A stretch of 64,000 bases of DNA from Sorghum bicolor. Its lineage: Eukaryota > Streptophyta > Magnoliopsida > Poales > Poaceae. The stretch lies in NCBI RefSeq assembly GCF_000003195.3, contig NC_012879.2:36511596-36575595 (forward strand), written 5' to 3'. Positions 1 to 9,980 of this stretch are shown piece by piece. Within the stretch, counting starts at the first letter, position 1. Each line of letters begins with the position of its first letter. The translations under genes and the position numbers were made by a program. The notes below the pieces were generated by a model. It was not told the DNA's origin. It did no database searches and was given only the letters and a program-made list of their open reading frames with translations.

Positions 1-4
1 CCTC

Positions 5-1780
5 ATGAAGAAGCTCGACGATAAAGCTGGAGATAAGAAAGAAGTTATGCACATCTACGACTCTCACATGACTTGTGAGGAGTGTGGAGATACTGGACAC
101 TCATGCAATCACTGCCCTGAGATGCTTGAGGATGTGAACTACAACAACAACAACAACTACAACCGTCCGCAACAAAACCAAGGTTGGAATCAACAGAGGC
201 CTAACTACTCAGGTAATTATCAAGGTAATAATTATTACGATAATAATAATAATTTTCCACCTCTAAGAGAGTTAGTGTCTAATCAAGGAAAGCTAATGGA
301 TAACGTATCTAAGAAATTGGCATCTAATGATAAAATGCTAGAAAATATAAATAATAGAATGGATAATTTCTCCACTGCCATCAAGAATCAAACTAGCTTT
401 AATAAAATGATAGAATCTCAGTTAAATCAAATAGCTACTGCTGTTCCTGCTACTAACCCAGGTATACCATCACAGCCGGAAGGATTAGAATCTGCAAATC
501 TTGTAGACATGTTTGATACAGGTAATTACTGGAGTAACCCCGTCACTGAAGTTACTACTCACCTTCTGCCGGTCAAGAGAGGCGATCCAGGATGCCCCGT
601 CATCCCAATCTCCATCGGCATGGTGGACTTCCCAGAAGCACTCTGCGACTTTGGCTCTAGTGTCAACGTTATGCCCAGGGTACTCTATGAAAAATTCTTT
701 ACATATCCTTTATCAGAAACAACCATGTGTTTGCAGTTTACAGATCAGACGATAAGTTTTCCAAAAGGAATATTGAAGAACCTTTGTGTCCAAGGTGGTA
801 CCTTGTACGCCCCAACAGACTTCGTGGTGATAGAGACCGATAATGATGAGAGGGCACCCATCATCTTAGGGAGGCCATTCTTGAATACCTCGGGAGCTGT
901 CATCTACGCTAGTGTTGCCAAGATCAGTTTCTACATTAAAGGGAAGAAGGAGACATTCTCCTTCAAGAACAAGACTACATAAATCCCAGATCAATCTCGA
1001 CATGAATCAAGAAAGAGGACCAACAGGAGGAACAGGAACAAGCAAGTGTGGACCGAGTCAGCTAAGATGGTCACTGCAGTTCATGAAGGTCAAGATCACC
1101 AACTTAAGTCACCGTTTCTGACCAAGAAGGACGACCCAGGAATGTCAAGCATCTATTGCTCCATAAATGGGTACAACTTCTACAAGACGACTTGCGACAC
1201 CGGATCGGGCGTCAACATAATGGCCACAGTCACCTATCGGCTCTTGTTCGGAACCATGCCCCTAAAACCAACATACATTCAGCTCCAGATGGCATATCAG
1301 ACATTCCAAGAGGTTAAAGGAATAGTAACTGATGTCCCTGTTAAAATAGACGATCATTTTGTCTACACGGACTTTTAGGTTATTGACATGGGAGAAGACG
1401 AATACGATCCACCCATCATCCTTGGAAGACCGTTCCTCAGCACCGTTAAAGCAATCATCTACATTGGAACCGGAGAAGTCCATATGCACTTCCCCTCAGA
1501 GAAGGTACGCCGCTATTTTACTAACCATAACTATATAGTCGAAGACTCTAAGCAAGTCAGAAAACGACGCAAACGCAACTAGAGGAGGGAAATCATCAAG
1601 GATGGATGGGCAGACTATGAAGGAGAAGTGGTAAGGTTAGAAGACATACAGTTGAAACAGAATTATCCAGAGGAGACCGTAGCACCGAGTCAGGTGTGGA
1701 GAGAGAAGATAACTATACATGAAGAAGAGGCGCCGTCGGAAGTACCGACTACGCCACCCAACAAATCCCAGGACAACTGA
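5..1780 (+). pseudogene. Athila-like gag with two tandem aspartic protease domains, decayed
   Basis: One frame (codons starting at 5) is interrupted by three in-frame stops: TAA 980-982, TAG 1376-1378 and TAG 1580-1582. It reaches a plausible natural TGA at 1778-1780. In order it encodes the end of gag, a CX2CX4HX4C zinc knuckle at 74-115, an Asn-rich linker, protease 1 with the motif CDFGSSVNVMP near 644 and ILGRPFLNT near 865, a basic linker ending in KQVWTE, and protease 2 with the canonical CDTGSG near 1193 and ILGRPFLST near 1415. A tail containing QVWREK follows, matching the C-terminus of element B's gag. Gag is the capsid protein; the protease would mature it. The N-terminus is outside the window. 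Two divergent protease copies in one frame are unusual; a tandem duplication or acquisition is likely. Confidence is high for the domains and lower for original translation as one protein. Confidence 0.82.
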
Positions 1781-2277
1781 GAAAACGGAGAGTCCCGTTC
1801 GGAGGACTTAAAAACACCGAATGCCTTGCCAAGAGGTAAACTTGGTAGTTATCCTTTCCCTTTCAATTATTTAAAATAGTTTACTTAGTTAATCATGTTC
1901 ATACTATCCTAAAAAGGAAATAAAAATGTTAAAAAAACAGTAAGCCCCATGTGAGTATACGAGTGGCATGAAACCCTTAAGTACATTCACTGTGGTGGCA
2001 TAAAAATAAAATAAATATTTTTTCTGCTTTATTAAAATGAAAATATAAAAATAGAGAGTAATATTTACTAAGGAGTCTCAACATGATAAAGGCTAGATAT
2101 TTATGCTAACACTTAATTAGTACCAGAAAGCTTTGTAGTCTATTTGAGCTCCACAGAATCTAAGAATCAAGAAGACTAGCAGACGGAGGACATTCTAATC
2201 GCTGTCAAGATACTGCCAACTTTCAAATACACCTCTGCCACCTGCTAGCTACATCAGAAGAAATTACGTTAAAATTC

Positions 2278-2298
2278 AGCTTGGGAGAGAGCACCCCC
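2278..2298 (+). promoter_or_regulatory. Internal polypurine-like hairpin of A1
   Basis: AGCTTGGGAGAG followed by a C-rich complement (CACCCCC). It resembles the real polypurine tract at 3887-3901 but lies 1.6 kb upstream of the LTR. Equivalent copies occur at 18812 (D), 14505 (B) and 57708 (C). Confidence 0.5.
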
Positions 2299-3100
2299 AT
2301 TTATCCGGATAAGTATTTCTATCTATCTATATACTCATACTATATTAAAATATACATTACTATGAAAAACCAAATAAAGATTTTTGTGCTTATATATATA
2401 TATATCTTTTGCTTAGTGTGCTTACTAAATAAATAAAGTGGCTATGCTAAACTGAATCTTAATAATAAAACTCTACCATGGATATGATGAATAGTTTCTC
2501 TGCCTAATTTTCAAATTTGAAGTTCTCTCTAGTTTAGACATAACAGTTGTAATTTAAAACTTGCTCTAAACCTGAACTTGTGGGAAGAAAACTTGATCTG
2601 AAGTCTAGGTTGTTAACAGATATGATATGGGAAGGTTGAGCTGCTGTTTATCTAATCCTAGAGATGCTAGAATTCTGGAGAATTTTATCTTTTAAAATCT
2701 TTAAAATAACACATGATGAGTTCCTGTATGATGAGAGTTTAAATTCCTACCACAGCCATATATACATGCTTGCTAGACTTTGAGCCACATTTTTACTTTT
2801 TACTGCTTATTAGCATTGAGTGTGGTCAAGCTGTATAGACCCTTAGGAGCTTGTCATGTGGTTAAAATCAAGATTCACTTGCACGTTCACTCACACATGC
2901 TACTTCTACTCCGTAAGTACACATCCACATATATCTACTCATTTCCATCTCTAGAACCACCTAAAAATATTCTACTCCAAATTAAGGAGAGAATGGCCAA
3001 AAACATTCTTGTTTTCCTGTGAAATAAATGCTCAAGTTATCTTAGTTACTACCACTTGCTATTTTATTTCAAGAGATGAGTGCTCTAAAAAAAAGAGATA

Positions 3101-3135
3101 CAAGGAAATAAAAAGGGGCAAGTGCCCGGAACCTC
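3101..3135 (+). ncRNA. Candidate structured RNA block (nested hairpin) in 3' region
   Basis: An outer AGG/CCT stem encloses an inner GGGCA-AG-TGCCC hairpin, after an AATAAAAAGGG segment. The same block is at 19651-19695 (D) and is duplicated at 58262-58344 (C), with stem changes that often keep pairing (GGGCA/TGCCC against GGACA/TGTCC). This is a cis element of the retrotransposon RNA rather than a separate gene; its function is unknown. Confidence 0.45.
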
Positions 3136-3862
3136 GAAAGAAAAGAAAAAGTGAGACGAGAGGTAAAAATGGACAAGTGTATGACAGTAGAATTAGGGGT
3201 ACAAGATACCCACCTGAGAGAAAAGAAAAAGAAGAGCATCTCATTCTCCTCACAAAGTTTTAAAAGAGCAAGAAAGGTATGTATCCTCTAAAAGAGCAAA
3301 AGTAGAATTAGACTTTCACCATTGTTGTCACCATCATCACTGTACACTATTCATTCGCCACACATGCACATCTTGATTTGACTTATTGACTTGTTTCTTT
3401 GGATCCATGGTTTGACTATACAATAAATGTCTTGTAAGTATGTATATTTTATCTCCTACCTATGAGCTCCAGATATCAAAAGCCTTATTAGAGTAGGATG
3501 AGAGAGAAGGCAATGTCACTATGCCTTATACCACAAATACCACGTATTTTGAGAGAAGGCATATACCATCACTGCCTTGATGAGGATCCAGAAATACCAC
3601 AAAAGAGAGATTTGAGAGAGTCATACAAGGAATCTCTGAGTTTAATTTGAAAACCTACAAAAACTCCAGAGCTATAGCTGATCAAGAATAAGAGACATGG
3701 CACTTGACTAGACTATTCTATCTTTTAACTACTCAAGACAGAAGTGACGGTTACAAGTCCCATGGTGAAAGGTAAAATGAATAAGTTTTAAGTCTTGACA
3801 GTTTATCTAACTTTGAGATGAGATCTTATTTAAAAGCATGTGTACCGACAACTGAGGTTATC

Positions 3863-3901
3863 CTTGCTCAGGTACGAGCAAGAGGTAAGCTTGGGGGAGT
3901 T
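3863..3901 (+). promoter_or_regulatory. Hairpin plus polypurine tract before LTR 3902-5822
   Basis: A CTTGCTC...GAGCAAG inverted repeat (3863-3882) is followed by the polypurine tract AAGCTTGGGGGAGTT (3887-3901), which abuts the LTR. Polypurine tracts prime plus-strand DNA synthesis. The hairpin-then-tract order recurs at 15851, 20443 and 58746. Confidence 0.75.
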
Positions 3902-5822
3902 TGTTGACGGTCCTTAAGTATCAAATTTAATTATCAAATAAACAAAGAAAAGGATCCAAATGAAATGGACACCCAGACTTAGGGTTTTATCTGACAGAAT
4001 CCCATGAGTTTTGGGGTTTGTCTATTTCTGTAGGTGGTTATCAGGAAATACGGAAGAAAGGCCCACACGTCGGGATTACATAGAGATATCAACGTACCGT
4101 GCAATTATCTTACATCTAGAAGGCTCCAGAAGCCACGGGAACGAAGCGGAGGCCGAATGGGGCCTGGCCCAGGGCGCTCGCCCTGAGGACCAGGGCGCCC
4201 GCCCCCTGTTGGAGTCCAATCAGGACACTCTTTCGCGGGATTACGCTCCACCGACCTAAAGGATCAAGGATAACCGTTCAATCAGTGTCGGTTTTATCCA
4301 ACGGCCCATATTCACTTGGAGGCACTATAAAACCAGACCCCCTGGCCCCTGGAGGAGAGAGAGCCTCTCAACCCTAATTCATTATTCCTCAAGGGAGAAG
4401 AAGCCTCTGATCAAGCCTAGAGCCACCACATCAATTAGACATCAAGATTAGCATAGCTACATAGGATTAGAACTAGAAGGAGTCAATCTTCGATTGGTTT
4501 CCGGATTTGTCAGGATGATTCTTGGTAATTCTCTAATTGTTCTTCTAATTGTTCATCTTTGTTCTTCAATATTATGAATATGACTTTGTTCTACTTGAAA
4601 ATATTGCTTATGACTTTGCCATACTTGTTTATATTCAAGATTATATTGTTCTTAGTTTATCATAGTTATATACTGGGCTTAGTTATACATGTTTAGGATC
4701 GTATAGCGTTTATCCATTGGATCTATGGGTAAATGATAGATATTGTGTAGGCGTTGTGCTTATACCATATTTATCTACGATTGTACCCTGTATGCCAGAT
4801 CGTGGGATAGTTCGTGATAGTGACAGCTTCATTGATTCTTATATAGTCCCCCTCTCGTGTATTGGGCTGCCAGAGCAACATTATTACAGGGGAGTGATTA
4901 CGATGTTTCTCATATTCCTTGCTAGTATCACTATGCATGGGCGTAGTCCTGTGTCACAATGTTTGCTAAGTATAATTGCACTAACTATGATAATGCTAGA
5001 CTGTATAGTTAAGAATAACTTAGGAAATATTCTTGTAGTTCGTTCTAATTCCATGCTAATGACTTGCTAGAATATCTAATTGAGGTGCTTATCATATTTA
5101 TTATGTGGCTAAGTTATTGTCCTCAGATTAATTATCTTTGTCACTATTCATTACTTTATATATTCTTTATGTGACACTTATCCCTGTATGAAAGAGTTAG
5201 ATAAATGTTCTCAATTATACATGCAATGATAGATACTCAATCTTATATTCCATTCTATAATCAACATTGATGGTTACTAATCCCTTCCTAGTGGTAAAAA
5301 TATAAATAACGATACCTGGAATACTTTCCGGTTAAAATGCTACATCGGTATTAATCGGTGCGCTTGCAGATCTTATTTGTTATTTATTTAGATGAGCAAT
5401 TGCATATTTCAATACCACGTCTCTCATGTCATGCTGGGGATGACAACTTGGCTTAAGTGGTATGAGAGATAGGTTTGGCATTTTTGGCGCCATTATCAGA
5501 ATTAGAAAACTAAGTCTACTTTTGGTAATGACGTTAAGAATAACCAACAATTATCACCCATTGTTATCTTACCTTTAATATTGTTCTTATTCAATTCTAC
5601 CATCTTTCCTATTACACCTACTTATCTATCTGGGTTAAGTTAGAGCGTAGATCAGTTCTCCCGTTTCCCTGTGGATACAATAAAACCTTTAACCGAGTGA
5701 AAGCTACAACGGTATCCGTGTGCTTGCGGATTTATCTGTGTGCGTATAAATACCATAATACACTCTAGTGCCATGCTGGGGATGACAACCTAGTATTCAA
5801 GTGGTGTTAGCAAGTGTCAACA
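3902..5822 (+). repeat. Athila-like LTR, chimeric (shared by A1 and A2)
   Basis: The LTR is 1921 bp, from TGTTGACGG to GTGTCAACA. It is preceded by a polypurine tract and followed by a tRNA-Asp primer site, so it is both the 3' LTR of the left internal region and the 5' LTR of the right one. The U3 (3902 to about 4500) and final U5 (about 5543-5822) match the LTR at 20481-21816. The middle (about 4500-5541) is diverged and carries a second U5-like end: a primer-site-like stretch at 5485-5502 and a terminal AACCAACA near 5541. That makes it about 585 bp longer than its partner. Recombination or template switching between related LTRs is likely. Confidence 0.85.
4171..4332 (+). promoter_or_regulatory. 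U3 promoter of LTR A: GC palindromes and TATA box
   Basis: Two GC-rich near-palindromes (AGGGCGCTCGCCCT at 4171-4184 and GGGCGCCCGCCC at 4193-4204) lie upstream of a TATA box (TATAAAA, 4326-4332). The layout matches the U3 of D, B and C with lineage-specific palindromes. Confidence 0.6.
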
Positions 5823-5829
5823 AGCTTTT

Positions 5830-5847
5830 TGGCGCCGTTACCGGGGA
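5830..5847 (+). promoter_or_regulatory. Primer-binding site (tRNA-Asp) of A2
   Basis: TGGCGCCGTTACCGGGGA matches the complement of the plant tRNA-Asp 3' end at 17 of 18 positions. It lies 7 bases after the LTR end. Athila elements are known to use tRNA-Asp. Confidence 0.85.
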
Positions 5848-5983
5848 AACGGTTGCTGAGTTGACTACGAACTAGCTTAATCATTTTCTAAAAAAATAAA
5901 AAAATAAATATACTTTTCCTTTTATCTTTTGCCTTATCTCTGCTATTGTTTCTTCTTATCTAATCCTTGATTTCTAGTCTATC

Positions 5984-7549
5984 ATGAATGCAAACATGTC
6001 TATCAATCAGTTTCATTGACCTATGAGCACACATCTCGAACCACCAAAATCTTCAAAGCCTATCATAGCATCTAGTTTTGAGATAGACCCCAAATACATA
6101 GAATTTGTTCAAACACAACCTTTCTCAGGAGAAGGTGAGGAAAACCCATACACACCTAAGAGAGTTTTATCGAGTCTGTGACCTCCTTCGCATAGAAGGC
6201 ATGTCCGATGAGACCCTTAAATGGAACCTCTTCCCGTTCTGTTTAACAGGAAAAGCTAGACATTGGTACAAACTCAAAGTAGGGAGTGTTCATGGAGATT
6301 GGAAGGAGTTATATAATAGTTTTCTTTCTAAATATTTTCCAATCTCCAAAGTGGTGGAACTTCGGCGTGATATTATTTCTTTTAGACAACTGGAAGAAGA
6401 CTCTCTTGGCAAATCATGGGACCGCTTTATTAACCTTACTCTCACTGGCCCAAAGCTTTCTATTCCAGAAGAAGTTATTCTAATTCACTTTTCTGAGGGC
6501 CTTAGTAGGGAAAATAAGCAAACTTTGAATACAGCCTCTAGAGGATCCTTCTATCACCTACCTGCTAGTGAAGCTAGGGATTTAATTGATTCATTGAGTG
6601 GAAAGTTTCCTAGCATTTATATCCCTGAGAATGAGAAAGAGAACCAGTTCCTAGATAAGAAGAAGAAGTTTCGATAGCGAGATCACAACCACTTCAATCC
6701 CAAACTTTAGCTATCGATCCTAAACCATCGATACCCCAAAATTCTCCAAGGGAGGAAGGAATTCTGACCTTAAATCTTTCAGATACTGATGGTTTAGACT
6801 TCTGGTTCCATAAGAGACCTTCAATCAGGGATAATTCCAATCCTTGCAATAATGGTTCTCTTAGAGAATGTCCTGGTTCCTGTTATAAAGAAGTCAAGGA
6901 TGACATATCAAGTGAAGGAGAGCTAAACCATATAGAAGATTCTATCTGCTCCCATTTCATGTTCACAAATTCTAAATCCATCCTTGACCTTAGAGACCCC
7001 TCTTATCCCTCTCCGTTTAAGTCTCAAGATGATCCTAACAATCCATCAAGACGATCAAACCATAGGAGTCATAAAAACCATGAGGATGACATGTCAAGTA
7101 ATGTCATAGAAGGAGAGCTAAGCCATATAGAAAATTCTAACACCTCCCCCTTCCTGATCACAAGTTTTAAATGGCTAGAATTTGTAGAATGGGTGGATAA
7201 GGAAGAAGCCTTAATGGATTCTGACTTTGGCTCAATTTCAAATGTTGAGTTCTTGACTCCATTTCAAGATGAGATTCATCCAACTACAGAAGAGGACATA
7301 GGTGAGACCAATCCAAGAGAAACTCCGAACATTCAGATTAGAGATGAAGATAACATCAATGAGAATGGAATTTATTTCATAGCCACTTCGTTTACTCCAT
7401 GCTCATATGAAACATCTTTCCAATCTATTGGTCTCTCCAACATCACCACATTTGAGATCTCCAACCCCCTCTTCCTTTCTATTTACAAAAACTTTAAAAG
7501 GGCGGTTGTCAATGCATATGTCTATAATAAATATTGCAGATCTCGTTGA
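5984..7549 (+). pseudogene. Frameshifted gag-like gene of A2
   Basis: A reading frame starts at ATG 5984 with an early in-frame TGA. It then shifts near 6150 into the frame covering 6105-6677, and back near 6660 into the frame open to 7549. The middle part has clear gag motifs: HLREFYRVCDLL, LFPFCLTGKARHWY and FLSKYFPISK, typical of Ty3/gypsy capsid and aligned with B's gag at PFSLLGKAKQWFY. The C-terminal part is acidic and Ser/Asn-rich, with an internal repeat (a DDISSEGELNHIEDS-like unit twice). It lacks the zinc knuckle and protease found in B. The two shifts compensate, so an ancestral single protein is likely. The tail's function is unknown. Confidence 0.7.
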
Positions 7550-8254
7550 GTTGATCTTGATATAGGTCATTGGAAAGGAAACCACTTCGCTGACAAAAAT
7601 TGATGGTTTCCCAAGGACAAGCTTAGTGTCCTAAAATAAGCATTGATCAGATCGTAACATTAGCTTTTAATTATTTACAACATTACCTTGTGTATTGAGC
7701 ATATAAGGATAATTGTAAAAATATTCCTTCGGGTATTCTTATCACTAACCTTTCCAGGATTGGAGCAAGAAGATTGGATGAATGACAAGCACAAGGTATG
7801 TCCAACCAATCATCATACAACATTGAATTAAATCCAAACTTGAATTTTGCAAAATTCAAGCTTGGGGGAGTACTTTACATAAAAACATCTTTTGCCATGT
7901 TGCTATGTTGGTTGTCCCTACCTTTGAGACATGCTCAATTTGTTAAATACTAATCACACTACTTCATCTCCACTTGAGTAGATCTCTATAAATACTCTCA
8001 TGCTACCTTTATTTGCTTTAGTATATGTCTAGGTTTGGAGTAGTTTCATTTATCTCTTAAATAAGCATGATGCTTAGTTTAGGAATGATGATCTTACCTC
8101 CAAGGGATTTTAAATTAAGCATGGTGCCTAGGTTACAATTCCCTCCTAAATCAAATTAGACATGATGTCTAGGTTGATTTTGGAGCCGATAGTATGCTAT
8201 AGTAGATATTGGATATTTTGTTGAACTAACCCCTGCAGGAAAACTTTCAATATC
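7550..8254 (+). other. Non-coding part of A2 left of element B
   Basis: No gene seen. It holds a polypurine-like AAGCTTGGGGGAGTA near 7858-7872, not followed by an LTR start. A segment near 8120-8250 aligns with the reverse complement of 40830-40910 (shared GAGCCGATAGTATG), showing the same family as fragment I. Confidence 0.6.
8250..8254. other. Target-site duplication of element B (left copy)
   Basis: ATATC directly precedes the 5' LTR (TGTTGACGG) and is repeated at 17473-17477 directly after the 3' LTR end. Confidence 0.95.
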
Positions 8255-9839
8255 TGTTGACGGTGGATATACCATAGAAATCCACATACAAAACACCGTC
8301 AACATGCCTCGGTTGCAAGGGGAAACGACATGACATGAACATATTTTATCCATAACTAGTTCCACTTGTACTCTTAGCTTGTTTATGCAGGAACAACAAA
8401 TTCAAGACATTATTTGACAAAGCCAACATCAGAATCATCAAGAGGAGATCGAGGGGACAACAGGTGACACCCTGGGCCCACAGGGAGGGGGTCGCCCGAC
8501 CCCTCTTTGGTGGGACCCAGGTGTGCCACCTAGTCCACCGACATAAGGGACCCCTGTGGACACTGCTGGTGGGCCCAGAGGCCCAGAAGTGGGGTCGCCC
8601 GACCCCACATCAAAGGCGGTTCCAGGGTCGGTGGCCTCCCACCGACCTTCCCCACATGTCCCACATGTTGATTTGCCCCTACCGTTGATCAAATGGCGGT
8701 TGTGAGGTCGGTTTGATCCAAGGGTGGAGAGAAGATGTCACGCGGATCGATGACGTGGCGATGGAGTAACCCCTACTCCATCTCCCTCTATAAAAGGCAG
8801 CCTCCATCCTTCATTTCAAGTGTGCAATTCCAAGGCCAAGTGCATTACAAGTTCCAAGCATACAAGTAGAGTAGTAGTTAGTCTAGAGTGGGAGTTAGAG
8901 TCGAGTCGAGCGAAGCTCGGGGTCTCCGGAGTCGTCTTCTGGAGAGTCTGGTATAGCTCTTGTACCTTTCTACTTTTGTAAGACTTTCCTTTTATTAATA
9001 TATTATTCTTACTTTACTTTACTGAGTTCTTACTTAGTGCAAGTCTTTTAGTCTTGTTGTGCATTTACTTTAGTAATATAGTTGTCTTAGTGAAGTTAGT
9101 GACCTGTAACCACTCCTGTGTGTGCGTCATCGTCCTATCTTGTATAGGAGCTCTAGCTAGCTGCAACTAGTTAGAGTTGTAGGATTAAGTGTGAGCGTGG
9201 TGCTCATACTTACGATTACCTTTGATTACCGCTGGCTTGAACGGAAAGTAGGAGCGCACTCCCTAGTAGGTGACAGATCGTGGGCGGCATTAGGTTCTCC
9301 TCACGTACAGGCTAGTTCTTAAAAGGTAAGGCGTCCATAAGCCCAATAGTCGCTTTCGGTAAGGGGTTAGGTGAAAAACCTTCTAAGCGTCTTACCAGCT
9401 CGGCTATCCCTCGCACACAGTTAGTAAGGCTCTAGCGCAGTTAAGACAATTATCTATTAAAGTAAGTCACAGAAGTCAAGTTAGATACATAGGAGTCCTT
9501 TACTCACTCGTTATCCTCCCACCTAGCTAACTCTACCATTTACCTTTAGCATAGGACCTTTGATTCACCACTACCCTTCCTATTCGTTATTTACCACCCT
9601 TATTCACTAGTTGATACTAGATAACTCAAGGAATCTCATTCCCCTTTTTGTTAAACACACTTAGCCGCTTTCCCTTGGGAAAATATAAATTACGATACCT
9701 TGGAATACTCCTTGGTGAAGTGCTACAGCGGTACAATCTGTGCGCTTGCAGAATTATCCAATAGTAAATAGAGTTACCCTACCAGGGCACTTCTGGCGCC
9801 GTCGCCGATATCCGGTGGTTGCGTTAAGAAGTGTCAACA
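8255..9839 (+). repeat. 5' LTR of element B
   Basis: The LTR is 1585 bp, TGTTGACGG...GTGTCAACA, with TGTTGAC/GTCAACA inverted ends. It is the same length as the 3' LTR at 15888-17472. Confidence 0.95.
8474..8796 (+). promoter_or_regulatory. U3 promoter of B: paired palindromes, GGNCCCAC sites, TATA
   Basis: GGGGTCGCCCGACCCC occurs at 8488-8503 and again at 8591-8606. GGNCCCAC-type motifs (known TCP-factor targets) lie at 8474-8481, about 8510-8518 (reverse) and 8569-8576 (reverse). A TATA box (TATAAAAG) is at 8789-8796. The start site would fall near 8820. Regulation by TCP factors is inference from the motif alone. Confidence 0.6.
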
Positions 9840-9847
9840 AGCATTTC

Positions 9848-9865
9848 TGGCGTCGTTGCCGGGGA
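9848..9865 (+). promoter_or_regulatory. Primer-binding site (tRNA-Asp) of B
   Basis: TGGCGTCGTTGCCGGGGA is complementary to the tRNA-Asp 3' end with one mismatch, 8 bases after the LTR. A degenerate second copy lies inside the LTR at 9794-9811. Confidence 0.9.
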
Positions 9866-9980
9866 AAGCGCCTGTCTAAGAGTTTTAACAAAAAGAATCC
9901 AGAGTTTGCTAGTTATCAAGTAGTGATAGGGATAACCCATCACTTGTCTTGTCTTCCTTTATTGTGAAGCCTGACAGTGT

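Larger units (their letters stand above)
1781..3862 (+). other. Conserved 3' non-coding region of A1
   Basis: No supported gene. The stretch is AT-rich and collinear with 18295-20442, and in patches with 14529-15850 (B) and 57728-58745 (C). Shared blocks include a CCTACCACAGCCATAT segment near 2748, a GAGTGTGGTCAAGC segment near 2818 and a hairpin block at 3101-3135. It also contains a (TA)n run near 2391-2405. Conservation across families with different coding content suggests cis functions such as packaging, 3' end formation or plus-strand priming; this is inference. Confidence 0.7.
1..3901 (+). mobile_element. Athila-like internal region A1 (5' part outside window)
   Basis: This is the 3' portion of the internal domain of an Athila-like Ty3/gypsy element. 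It holds a decayed gag-protease reading frame (5-1780) and about 2.1 kb of non-coding sequence ending in a polypurine tract at 3887-3901, directly followed by an LTR starting TGTTGACGG. The non-coding part aligns closely with 18295-20480, so both belong to one family. No RT or integrase is visible between the protease and the 3' LTR, which suggests a non-autonomous element. Its own 5' LTR lies left of the window. Confidence 0.8.

Noticed and set aside
4717..5070. 117-codon open frame in the plus strand
   Set aside because: It lies in the R region of LTR A, has no recognisable motif and is not kept open in the homologous D LTR.
8438..8692. Open frames on both strands in the GC-rich part of B's LTR (also at 16071-16325)
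   Set aside because: The two LTR copies are near-identical, so repetition is not evidence of coding. The Pro/Gly-rich peptides come from GC composition and palindromes.
9848..9865. tRNA-Asp-like sequences considered as tRNA gene fragments
   Set aside because: Only the 18-base complement of the 3' end is present, at the position expected of primer-binding sites; no cloverleaf is available.
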